Shown here piece after piece: positions 17,937 to 25,930 of a DNA stretch of 64,000 bases. The DNA is from Planctomycetaceae bacterium. GTDB lineage: Bacteria > Planctomycetota > Planctomycetia > Pirellulales > Pirellulaceae. The stretch spans positions 131,081-195,080 of the forward strand of contig JAHEBQ010000002.1 of the NCBI GenBank assembly GCA_024642205.1, written 5' to 3'. A program made the translations under genes and the position numbers. A model generated the notes under the pieces. The model worked only from the letters and a program-made list of their open reading frames with translations, made no database searches and had not been told where the DNA came from. The stretch's first letter is position 1. Each line of letters begins with the position of its first letter.

Positions 17937-20216
17937 TCAACCTTCGCCCGCTACTTTGACCGAAATATTGGGCCGGTTGAGCGTCGCAATCACACACAAC
18001 AACACGGCCCCGGCAATATTCACGAACAAGCCAGTTGTGCGACCGCCGACATTCGGTGCCAACAAAAGAAGGGCGGCCACGACAAGTCCGGTACGCAACA
18101 GCAGATTCAGATTACTTCGCATGTACCCAGTCACACCGGCGGCAAGTGCAATGACACCCAGGACCGACGCCACGACCGAGACCACGGAGTTGCCCCAAAA
18201 ATAGGTTTCTCCGGGCAGGCCCATCATCAATAACGCCGGTCGGTAGATAAACATGAACGGCAATGTGAAACCGACAAGAGAAAACTTGAAGGACGAAATT
18301 GCCGTCGACATGATGGGGGCATTGGCAATCGAGGCGCTGGCGTACGCTGCCAGGGCGACGGGTGGAGTCACCATGGACATCATTCCGTAGTAGAAAATGA
18401 ACAGGTGGGCCGCCAGCGGAGCAACCCCCAACTCGCCCAGCAGTGACCCCATCAACGTAGCCATGAGCAGATAACAAACCACGGAAGGCACGCCCATCCC
18501 CAGTACGAGCGAGCAACCCATGATCCCGATCAAGGCCAAAAGCAGACTGGTTTCGACAATCGATTTGATGTTTTCGGCAAACTCGTTGGCCATCGATGTC
18601 GATTGAACGATCCCAATGATGATTCCGACGCAGGCGCTGGCGGCAACCAGAGCAATGCCGTTCCGGGCAGCACCTTTGAGGGCCAAAGTGAATTGCGGTC
18701 GCGATTCAGAATTCAGCAGCCACCTGACAAACTCCAGTAACAAGCCAAAGGTGAGAAAGGCGATCATCCCGATAAAAGACGAGTTCAACAGGGAATCGAA
18801 CACCTGCCGGCTGCCGATCACTCCGGTCGTAGGATTGACCCATGAAGTTGCCAGGAACGAAGTGAAAACGCTGTTCTCAAATTCGGGTGTATGCGCAAGT
18901 TCAACCGTGAATTGATGTCCGAACATGGCTCCCAGGAATACGATGACCGCCAACAAACGCAAAATGCTCCCAAGCCCCAGTTGTTTTCGGAATATTGCGA
19001 GGAACAGAATCACCGCCAGCGAACCGGTAACGGCCTTGAAGGGAGAAAACCCCAAGCACAACAAGAGGACCAGGAATCCGAGTGCCCCGAAAAAAACCAA
19101 CGCTTCATACCAGGAAATGGGACGTGTTTTTCTTTGATCCGGCACACCAACAAGACCCGCGCCCACTCGCTTGGAATAGTAGTGCACGATCATCCAGAGA
19201 GAAAAATAGTATAAAAAGGCCGGAATAACCGCAGCCCGGGCGATCTCAAGAAACGTTACGGTAGGTTTGACAAAGTCGAGCATCATGTAGGCGCCGGCCC
19301 CCATGACCGGGGGAACCAGCGCGCCACCGGTCGCTGCAGCCGCCGTGATCCCACCAGCCACTTTCGGCTCAAACCCGGCGTTCCGCATCATCGGAATCGT
19401 AAAGCTGCCGGTCGTCACGGCATTGGCCACGGCGCTACCCGAAAGTGATCCCATCAGACCGCTACCGATCACCGCGACTTTTGCCGGGCCTCCGACACTT
19501 CGACCAAACATCTTTTGGGAAAAATCAATAATGAACTGGGTCGCCCCCGACATCTCCAGGAACGCGCCGAACACGACGAACAAAAAGACATACTTGAACA
19601 TCACTCCAGCCGCCGGCCCCAGAACACCGCTCGACTGCAGGAATGTCGCGCTGCTGATCGCTTTCCAGGTCATTCCCTGATGTGGCAACAACCAGTCCGG
19701 CAAATCGGGCGCGAAATAGGCGTGTAATATGAACACGATGGCCAGGGCCGGAACAATCCAGCCGATACAGCGACGGGTCGCTTCCAGAACCAGTAGCAAC
19801 CCAATAATACCGATCCAGAAATCAACCCCGTTTTCATCACCGGCGCGATCGCCCAACGAACTGGGGCCAGCCATCCCTTCGGCCCAGTAGTTTTTGAACA
19901 AAGGCTCGGATTGAATCACGATGTAGCCAAAGCAAACCACCGTCAAGATCGCCAGGATCCAGCGACTGACCATCTCGATTCGCCAAAGTTTTTTTCGAAA
20001 CGCGAATTGCCCCGGATCTGTTGTGGCAAGTTCCAGACCAGGCTCAGCGACCTGTGGGGCAATGGGGAAGACCAGGAAACACAACACCATCCCCAGCATG
20101 ACGAAAATCGCCAGCGCCGACTGTGGCTGCATGATGTTGTAATTGACGAAGACGATCGTGTAAAAACACAGGACGACGCTCAGGACCGTAATGAGCGCTT
20201 TACGAATCCAATCCAC
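17937..20216 (-). CDS. TRAP transporter fused 4TM/12TM permease (TAXI type)
   Basis: 759 residues, highly hydrophobic, with the small (DctQ-like) and large (DctM-like) permease parts fused, as is usual for TRAP systems of the TAXI class. Diagnostic pieces include SGSAVANAVTTGSFTIPMM, AAAATGGALVPPVMGAGAYM and GMGVPSVVCYLLMATLMG. It should use an ion gradient to import a solute delivered by the TAXI binding protein, encoded 48 bp upstream. A HEAT/propeller protein gene follows 128 bp downstream on the same strand. Substrates of TAXI systems are mostly unknown; organic acids such as glutamate are known for a few. Confidence 0.93.
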   Translation of the reverse strand: MDWIRKALITVLSVVLCFYTIVFVNYNIMQPQSALAIFVMLGMVLCFLVFPIAPQVAEPGLELATTDPGQFAFRKKLWRIEMVSRWILAILTVVCFGYIVIQSEPLFKNYWAEGMAGPSSLGDRAGDENGVDFWIGIIGLLLVLEATRRCIGWIVPALAIVFILHAYFAPDLPDWLLPHQGMTWKAISSATFLQSSGVLGPAAGVMFKYVFLFVVFGAFLEMSGATQFIIDFSQKMFGRSVGGPAKVAVIGSGLMGSLSGSAVANAVTTGSFTIPMMRNAGFEPKVAGGITAAAATGGALVPPVMGAGAYMMLDFVKPTVTFLEIARAAVIPAFLYYFSLWMIVHYYSKRVGAGLVGVPDQRKTRPISWYEALVFFGALGFLVLLLCLGFSPFKAVTGSLAVILFLAIFRKQLGLGSILRLLAVIVFLGAMFGHQFTVELAHTPEFENSVFTSFLATSWVNPTTGVIGSRQVFDSLLNSSFIGMIAFLTFGLLLEFVRWLLNSESRPQFTLALKGAARNGIALVAASACVGIIIGIVQSTSMANEFAENIKSIVETSLLLALIGIMGCSLVLGMGVPSVVCYLLMATLMGSLLGELGVAPLAAHLFIFYYGMMSMVTPPVALAAYASASIANAPIMSTAISSFKFSLVGFTLPFMFIYRPALLMMGLPGETYFWGNSVVSVVASVLGVIALAAGVTGYMRSNLNLLLRTGLVVAALLLLAPNVGGRTTGLFVNIAGAVLLCVIATLNRPNISVKVAGEG

Positions 20217-20264
20217 AGGGGTGACTCCATCGTTCAGGCTGGTATTGTCTCATCATGCTTCGCA

Positions 20265-21332
20265 CTAGTCGCCTTGGGGCCAAATACCGATTTCTTTATA
20301 GAATCGGATCGCCCCCGGATGAAACTCGGTGCCTGTGTTGCGGGCAGCATTGTCTTCGTTGATCGCCCTGGCGGCCGGGTGCTGTTTGACAACCTCGGCA
20401 CGATTTTCCCAGATTGTTTTCGTCAAGTTGTAAATCAGTTCTTCATCCACATCCTCATACGTAATCAACTGCATTGATCCGACGTTCATGGCCTCAAAAT
20501 CAGACTCCATCCCTTTGTACGTCGGCTTTCCATCTTTGGTCTTGGCCGGAATCGTTGCCGGCGAAAAGAAGGGTAACTCTTTGATCAGCTTGGCTCGAAC
20601 TTCGGGATCGTAGGCCACGAAATGGATGTCGTTGGAGTTGCAGGCCTGAACGACCGCCGGCGTCGGAATCGCTCCACCCATGAATGCCGCGTCGCAGTTG
20701 CCGTCGGCTAAAGACTGAACCGCAGCGGTGTAAATTTCATTTTGTGGCGTGAAGTCGGCATCATCAGCGGAACCAGAGTACTTGACACCATGTTCGGTCA
20801 ACAACGGTCCGAGAAACATTTCAAATCCTGCACCGGCCGGACCCACAGAGACTCGTTTGCCTTTCATATCGGCGATCGTCACGATTCCAGAGTCTTTCTT
20901 CGTAATGAATAGTCCGATATTGGGTGCCAGGGTCACGACCGCACGAATCTGGTATTCCTTGTCCCAACCACTCAGCCCGCGAGCCGCGTAGTAGCTAATC
21001 GCCGAGTTCGACATGCCGAGTTGAATCTCGCCTTTTTCCAATTTTCGGATATTGTCCTTGGAACCCTGAGTTCCCTTGGCCTGAACCTTCCAGTCGTTCT
21101 CTCCCTTGAACTCATTAGCGACCGAAGCAATCGCAGCACCGACTTGATTGAATACACCTCCTACCGGGGCACTGCCGAGAGTGACGAACTTACCACCCGA
21201 AGAAGAGCTTGGGCCTTTGGCTCCTTTCTCGTTGCTGCATCCCGCGTTAAATCCCAGACCCAGGGCCAAAAATGTCAATACAATCAATGTCGATGAACGA
21301 TGGATCACCGATTTCTTAAAGACAGCAGCCAT
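20265..21332 (-). CDS. TAXI-family TRAP solute-binding lipoprotein
   Basis: 355 residues from the ATG at 21332 (an in-frame TTG at 21344 would add four residues). The N-terminus is a lipoprotein signal with the lipobox LGLGFNAGC. Mature protein begins CSNEKG followed by a short Ser/Gly linker. The fold markers VTLGSAPVGGVFNQVGAAIA, LGMSNSAISYYAARG and VGPAGAGFEMF are typical of TAXI periplasmic binding proteins. Being lipid-anchored, it would capture the solute at the membrane for the fused permease encoded just downstream. First gene of a three-gene reverse run. Confidence 0.93.
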   Translation of the reverse strand: MAAVFKKSVIHRSSTLIVLTFLALGLGFNAGCSNEKGAKGPSSSSGGKFVTLGSAPVGGVFNQVGAAIASVANEFKGENDWKVQAKGTQGSKDNIRKLEKGEIQLGMSNSAISYYAARGLSGWDKEYQIRAVVTLAPNIGLFITKKDSGIVTIADMKGKRVSVGPAGAGFEMFLGPLLTEHGVKYSGSADDADFTPQNEIYTAAVQSLADGNCDAAFMGGAIPTPAVVQACNSNDIHFVAYDPEVRAKLIKELPFFSPATIPAKTKDGKPTYKGMESDFEAMNVGSMQLITYEDVDEELIYNLTKTIWENRAEVVKQHPAARAINEDNAARNTGTEFHPGAIRFYKEIGIWPQGD

Positions 21333-21344
21333 TTGCTTTTCCAA

Positions 21345-22096
21345 TATCTTTCAGGGTCGCAAGTTTGATTCAAATTCAGCATTTCAGGTTTACATCATAT
21401 CACGCGCGAAATTGTCGCTCTACCGGGTCATCCTGTTGTTTCGTACCAGCGCGTACACTGGAGACTCAGGCAGCCGCCGTTCCCTTCATTGACCGCACTT
21501 TATTCAGGTTCCGGTCGAGCGATGTCAATTCTGGCTGGACATCCTTCGATCGGCATGACCACCGATTCGCCGACAAATCGAAGCGGTCTGGTTCTCGGGT
21601 TGGGAATCATGAGCATCGTTATCAGCTTGACGAGTTACGATTGCTTGTTCCCCTCGGTTCGGGGCTGGGTATCCCCGCATGTTCAATTGGAGAAACCGTA
21701 CTGAAGGCAAACGACCGAGGCCAGTAAAACCCGAACCAAAAGACACTCTTCAAACGGGCATTTTCTGCGGCATCATTGGCGTTGGTATTGCTGTCGTCTC
21801 GAGATTCCTCAACGCTGCAATTTTGATTTTGCGAATTGGCTTCATGAGTCTCCGTGGACTCGAAACGTAGCTGACGAAAACAGTTGATTCACGCATCCTC
21901 GATACGACAGGTCATCGGACTGCTGCCTGGTGGGATAAGTTGAACACAGACAGCGGGGTGGCCTCAGCACGGACAGCTGGCTCGACCCGGTTATTTCAGG
22001 TTCCAAATGGCATATGCGGCAAATGGGTCGCGTTAATTAAGCGACCGAACCATCCGCGACCAAGTTCCTCTTTCGAAAGCGAGTCCCCACCCCAGA
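21345..22096. other. 752-bp stretch without an intact gene
   Basis: The stretch holds the frame-broken DUF4190-like pseudogene described separately (about 21522-21841) and the upstream region of the TAXI gene. Nothing else was recognised. Confidence 0.6.
21522..21841 (+). pseudogene. frameshifted DUF4190-like membrane protein
   Basis: Three consecutive segments in three different frames reproduce one small planctomycete DUF4190-type protein. First frame (ATG at 21522): NRSGLVLGLGIMSIVISL then CLFP. Second frame from about 21648: VPLGSGLGIPACSIGETVL then KANDRGQ and a stop near 21725. Third frame from about 21715: KPEPKDTLQTG followed by IFCGIIGVGIAVVS. In intact relatives the order is RSG...LG, a Pro-Leu-Gly turn, GxxDL, an acidic Met-Asp-Pro-like linker, then TQTG and a second membrane helix. 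Two single-base-type frameshifts, at about 21645-21660 and about 21715-21725, break the gene. Sequencing error is possible but two independent events argue for decay. Confidence 0.7.
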
Positions 22097-23002
22097 TCAC
22101 TCCTTCGGATCGAGAATCTTCAGTTCGATTTTTCGAAACTGGGTCGGGTGGCTTTCCGATTGAAGTGAAATGGTTCCACCTCGAATCATCAGGTCGCCGT
22201 CCACGATGAACGGCTGGGCTTCCGCGTCACGCTCGTCGTATTGCGGCCGGGTGTATTCAAGTACGGTTTTCCCGCCGACTTTGTGGCGAATAACATCATT
22301 GCCACGGACTTCAATCTCAACCGAAACCCACTGGTCTCCTCGAAACGACGGAGAACTGCTTGAGGTGCAATGTCGTTTGATCAACTCGCCATTCATCACC
22401 ACGTTGGTGCCCGGTGTGCACAGGTTCAACGTCGGCCGCTCGCCGGTTTCGCCGGCTCCAAGCAACTGAACCTCAATAGAAACTGGAAACTCCTGATCCG
22501 TCGCCATCCTGGCCGGATCCTGACCATGAATCATTAGTCCGTTGTTTCGGATCGCCCAACCAGGTCCATTTTCGACTTGATCGCCGATAAACCGATATTC
22601 GACGCGCAGAACGTAATTTGAAAACTTGTCCTTGTAAAACAGGTGTCCAAATTTCTCCCAGTTCTTCGTGTTCTTGCCATCCATGCTCAACATGTCTTGA
22701 GGTTTATATTGGTCATAGGAAACGGTCAACAGACCGTCGGTCACGCGAAATGTATCTCCGTAGTTGACACCCAACTCATGACCACGAATTTTGGGAGTCC
22801 AACCGGTCAGGTCTTTTCCATTGAACAATTGAATCCACTCATCCCGGACTTCAGTTTCGCGGGCAGAACCGATCTTCCCGACCGGCATCACGGCTTTTCC
22901 CGGATTCGTTGGGGCAGTGTTGGTTTCCTGTCCGGTCAGCCAAGCGGAAGAAAACATCGCCAAAACGGCGACAAGCGGCAGGATCAGTCGGGAGTTATTC
23001 AT
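22097..23002 (-). CDS. DUF1080 (3-keto-disaccharide hydrolase-like) exported protein
   Basis: 301 residues. The ATG at 23002 is chosen because it starts a signal peptide (MNNSRLILPLVAVLAMFSS, cleavage near LTGQE). DUF1080 markers follow: WIQLFNGKDLTGWTPK, NYVLRVEYRFIGDQ, NNGLMIHG, and the C-terminal GTISLQSESHPTQFRKIELK. The domain has a concanavalin-like jelly-roll fold; some members hydrolyse 3-keto-disaccharides and many are secreted by planctomycetes. No partner oxidoreductase gene is adjacent. Divergently oriented from rpsR. Confidence 0.9.
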   Translation of the reverse strand: MNNSRLILPLVAVLAMFSSAWLTGQETNTAPTNPGKAVMPVGKIGSARETEVRDEWIQLFNGKDLTGWTPKIRGHELGVNYGDTFRVTDGLLTVSYDQYKPQDMLSMDGKNTKNWEKFGHLFYKDKFSNYVLRVEYRFIGDQVENGPGWAIRNNGLMIHGQDPARMATDQEFPVSIEVQLLGAGETGERPTLNLCTPGTNVVMNGELIKRHCTSSSSPSFRGDQWVSVEIEVRGNDVIRHKVGGKTVLEYTRPQYDERDAEAQPFIVDGDLMIRGGTISLQSESHPTQFRKIELKILDPKE

Positions 23003-23220
23003 GGGATCATTCGGAAATTTGTGGGCCAACCAGAAAGCGGGCATTATAACGACAAATCCGGGGCCAAACCTCAGCTCAATCCAATTGGGATACCAAATAA
23101 CGACTTGCAGGAATCCCGTGAATTTGCATAATGAAGGGGCTGAGGACGGGTTCGTGATACGACTCCGTCCAATTTTTGTTGGATCACGAATTACAAGAGG
23201 CTACCAGTCCATTGCCAAAA

Positions 23221-23481
23221 ATGCGAAGAAAAACCACCCGGCGCAAGGCGAAAGTGAAAACTCGCACGGCGCGCAAAGACCCATTGTACGTGGATGGCGA
23301 ACGGCCACGCCCGATGTATGTTGATTACAAAGATGTGGAGTTGCTGAAAAAACTGATCAATCGTCACGGTCGGATTGTCGGCAGACGCAAAACGGGCTGC
23401 ACGGCTATCAGTCAGCACGCAGTTACTGAATCGATCAAGCGGGCACGATTCATGGCCTTGCTTCCTTTCAAAGGCGACTAG
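23221..23481 (+). CDS. rpsR: 30S ribosomal protein S18
   Basis: 86 residues from the ATG at 23221; an in-frame TTG at 23212 has a better-spaced AAGAGG and would add three residues. The core VDYKDVELLKKLINRHGRIV followed by GRRKTGC and IKRARFMALLPF is diagnostic for S18, a small-subunit platform protein that binds S6 and 16S rRNA. The N-terminus is strongly basic (MRRKTTRRKAKVKTRTARK). Unusually it is not beside rpsF, ssb or rplI, its usual operon partners; its neighbours are a divergent DUF1080 gene and a thioesterase. A strong terminator follows 85 bp after the stop, so it is transcribed alone. A second copy elsewhere in the genome cannot be excluded. Confidence 0.95.
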   Translation: MRRKTTRRKAKVKTRTARKDPLYVDGERPRPMYVDYKDVELLKKLINRHGRIVGRRKTGCTAISQHAVTESIKRARFMALLPFKGD

Positions 23482-23565
23482 ACCGGTTCCGAGGGCAAAC
23501 GATCGCAATCCCAGCGTCAGCCCAGACGAGTGAACTCTCCATTCGACCGCTCATTTGAAACACCC

Positions 23566-23597
23566 AGCCTGCCCGGTGAAACCCGGCAGGCTTTTTT
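23566..23597 (+). terminator. rho-independent terminator of rpsR
   Basis: Stem AGCCTGCC...GGCAGGCT with one internal C-C mismatch and a further GGT/ACC closing a GAA loop, directly followed by six T. It lies between the rpsR stop and the thioesterase start. Confidence 0.85.
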
Positions 23598-23654
23598 GTT
23601 GAGCCTGGAAACGACCAAGCAAGATTTGCGGAACCGATTACAGTCAGAAGTGCC

Positions 23655-24080
23655 ATGCCAGACGTCTTCAAAACCCAGCGGCGAATTGAGTTTCGCGACA
23701 CCGACATGGCCGGGATCGCCCATTTCTCTAACTTCTTCGCCTACATGGAGCAGGCCGAACACGCATTGTTGAGAAGCCTCAATCTCGGCGTGATCTGTAA
23801 ACTCGATGGTCGCGAAATTAGTTTTCCACGCGTCAATGCTCAGTGCAATTATCGCCAGGCGATTCGATTCGAAGAGATCATCGACATCCATGTCGTCGTC
23901 GAAAAGATCGGAACCAAAAGCATTACCTACGGCTTTCATTTTTTTCGAGATGAAACGCCGGTGGCCGACGGATCAATTACCGTGGTATGCTGTTTGCTGA
24001 GTCACGGTGAACGTCCCGACTCGATACCGACCCCGCAGAAATTCATTGACGCGATCAAGCCCTACCTTGTGGAAGCGTAG
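23655..24080 (+). CDS. YbgC/4-hydroxybenzoyl-CoA-type acyl-CoA thioesterase
   Basis: 141 residues, the expected size for a single hot-dog domain. The N-terminal segment RRIEFRDTDMAGIAHFSNFF carries the catalytic Asp (D17 region) of the YbgC/4HBT family (consensus Y-x-D-T-D-x-G-x-V-x-H), followed by the long helix YMEQAEHALLRSLNL. It should hydrolyse acyl-CoA thioesters in the cytoplasm. In many bacteria ybgC belongs to the tol-pal cluster; that context is absent. Starts right after the rpsR terminator and precedes the prenyltransferase-like gene by 180 bp. Confidence 0.88.
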   Translation: MPDVFKTQRRIEFRDTDMAGIAHFSNFFAYMEQAEHALLRSLNLGVICKLDGREISFPRVNAQCNYRQAIRFEEIIDIHVVVEKIGTKSITYGFHFFRDETPVADGSITVVCCLLSHGERPDSIPTPQKFIDAIKPYLVEA

Positions 24081-24260
24081 CCACGGTTTTTTGAAATGTT
24101 TTATCCGTTGAGATGAAGCTCCCGCCGGTACAGATCCACCGAAATATACCTGTCTCGGCGGGGCCTCGACATGCCATATTTGAGATGAGTCACCGGGTTC
24201 ACTTGCGGTCAACGGAGTCGGATCAATTCTTGCGAAGTAGTTTGTCCGGACGGAAGAACA

Positions 24261-25199
24261 ATGTCGGCTTATCTTCAAAATCTGACCATTCGCTTGGCCG
24301 AAGGCGTTGGGCAATTATCCGAAGAGACGCGACAGATCCACACCAGTTATTTTCTGGCCGCCCAACAGCCCGATGGTGGATTCTCGGGTCGAGAGGGAGG
24401 CAGCGACCTCTATTACACGACCTTTGCAATGCGGGGACTGTCAATTCTTGGAGAGCTGTACGGCGATGTCGCAGATCGCGTGGAAGCCTTTTTGAAACCA
24501 CAACTTTCGACGCACCAAACGATCGTTGATTTCTTTTCCCTGTTTTACGCCGGAAATCTGTTGAAAGTCTCGGCAGGCAAGGACATTTTCGAAAATGCGG
24601 ATCCAAATTGGCCCAGCCAGGTCGCTGGTTTTCTCGAAACGCTCCGACGCCAGGATGGCGGTTACGCCAAAGCTCCCGAGGGGAATGCCGGAAGTACCTA
24701 TCACACGTTCCTGGTACTGTTGGTTTTGCAACTGATCGAAATGCCGATCCCTGAACCCGAGCAAGTCGTTGCGTTCCTAGAATCTCGTCGGGATCCCGCC
24801 GGCGGCTGGCATGAGATTCGGGTCAGCAAACGCCCGGGTACCAACCCAACCGCGGCAGCCGTCGCCAGCTTGATGATTCTTGATGCTATCGACGAACAAA
24901 AAGACCCGGAACTGGTTGCGACGACCTTGGATTTTCTGGTGGAAATGCAAACCGACGAAGGGGGTCTCCGCGCCAATACGAGGATTCCAATCGCCGATCT
25001 GCTGAGTTCCTTCACCGGAGCGCTGACCCTGATCGACCTGCAAGCATTTACCGAGATCGATATTGAAGCCTATCGAAAATTCGTCCTCGCGATGCAGAGG
25101 GAAACAGGGGGGTTTCAAGCCGCGGCGTGGGATACCGCACACGATGTGGAATACTCGTTTTACGGGCTGGGGTGTTTAGCGCTGCTCGAGAACCATTAG
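24261..25199 (+). CDS. prenyltransferase beta-subunit-like protein (alpha/alpha toroid, RabGGTase-beta-like)
   Basis: 312 residues made of repeated alpha-alpha hairpins with GGF/GGY/GGW turns (QPDGGFSGREGG, RQDGGYAKAPEG, RDPAGGWHE, TDEGGLRAN, RETGGFQAA). The order and length resemble eukaryotic protein geranylgeranyltransferase type II beta subunits. Aligning by eye with RabGGTase beta, the zinc ligand Asp is kept (D246), while the Cys is L248 and the His is Y298; the 52-residue Asp-to-His spacing is preserved. Canonical zinc-dependent prenyl transfer is therefore doubtful. It precedes an ABC ATPase (57 bp gap) and a giant FtsX permease, suggesting one operon. Role unknown: lipid binding or an altered prenyl reaction is possible. 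Confidence 0.82.
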   Translation: MSAYLQNLTIRLAEGVGQLSEETRQIHTSYFLAAQQPDGGFSGREGGSDLYYTTFAMRGLSILGELYGDVADRVEAFLKPQLSTHQTIVDFFSLFYAGNLLKVSAGKDIFENADPNWPSQVAGFLETLRRQDGGYAKAPEGNAGSTYHTFLVLLVLQLIEMPIPEPEQVVAFLESRRDPAGGWHEIRVSKRPGTNPTAAAVASLMILDAIDEQKDPELVATTLDFLVEMQTDEGGLRANTRIPIADLLSSFTGALTLIDLQAFTEIDIEAYRKFVLAMQRETGGFQAAAWDTAHDVEYSFYGLGCLALLENH

Positions 25200-25255
25200 A
25201 ATTCGAATGGTTGAGTCAGTTTTCCGTTCCTTGCTCCTGTTTGGTTTGGATATTC

Positions 25256-25930
25256 ATGTCTGATTTTGTTGCACGCGACCTGGTCAAAGAATTTGAGACG
25301 CCGACTGAGCCGTTACGGATTCTCGACGGCGTTTCGGTCACACTTGACCGAGGTCAAAACCTTGCGGTCATCGGTGACAGCGGAAGTGGGAAAAGCACGT
25401 TCCTGCACATCGCTGGCACCTTGGACTCGCCGACCTCGGGAAGCGTCGAGCTTTTAGGGACGGATGTCAGCCAACTCGGCGAAGCCCAACTGGCTCACTT
25501 TCGAAACGAGAATATTGGATTCGTGTTTCAGGAACACCACCTGCTACCCCAACTGACCGCACTCGAAAACGTCCTGATTCCGGTTGTGGCGACCGGCAGC
25601 ACAAATCGATCTTCGATCGACCGGGCCAAAATGCTGCTGGAATCCGTTGGCTTGGCCGAACGGATGACCCACCGACCGGCCGCGCTCTCCGGCGGAGAGC
25701 GTCAACGCGTCGCGGTCGCCCGAGCTTTGGTCCGACAACCGGCTTTGTTACTGGCTGACGAACCAACGGGGAGTCTCGACACCGTGAATGCCGAAAAAAT
25801 CGGCCAATTGTTGCTGGACCTGCAACATCAGAACGACACCATCCTGATTTGCGTTACCCACAGCTCGAGTCTGGCAGGACTGTTCCAAGAACGGGTGAGG
25901 CTTGAAAGCGGAAGGTTCGTGAAACCATGA
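25256..25930 (+). CDS. ABC transporter ATP-binding protein (LolD/MacB type)
   Basis: 224 residues from the ATG at 25256; the open frame extends upstream but only into the previous gene. Walker A GDSGSGKST, Q-loop VFQEHHLLPQLTALEN, signature LSGGERQR, Walker B LLADEPTGSLD and the switch His in CVTHSSS are all intact, so it should be an active ATPase. The sequence type is that of LolD/MacB/FtsE, which power lipoprotein release, efflux or peptidoglycan signalling rather than import. Its TGA overlaps the ATG of the FtsX-type permease (ATGA), so the two are co-translated. Confidence 0.94.
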   Translation: MSDFVARDLVKEFETPTEPLRILDGVSVTLDRGQNLAVIGDSGSGKSTFLHIAGTLDSPTSGSVELLGTDVSQLGEAQLAHFRNENIGFVFQEHHLLPQLTALENVLIPVVATGSTNRSSIDRAKMLLESVGLAERMTHRPAALSGGERQRVAVARALVRQPALLLADEPTGSLDTVNAEKIGQLLLDLQHQNDTILICVTHSSSLAGLFQERVRLESGRFVKP

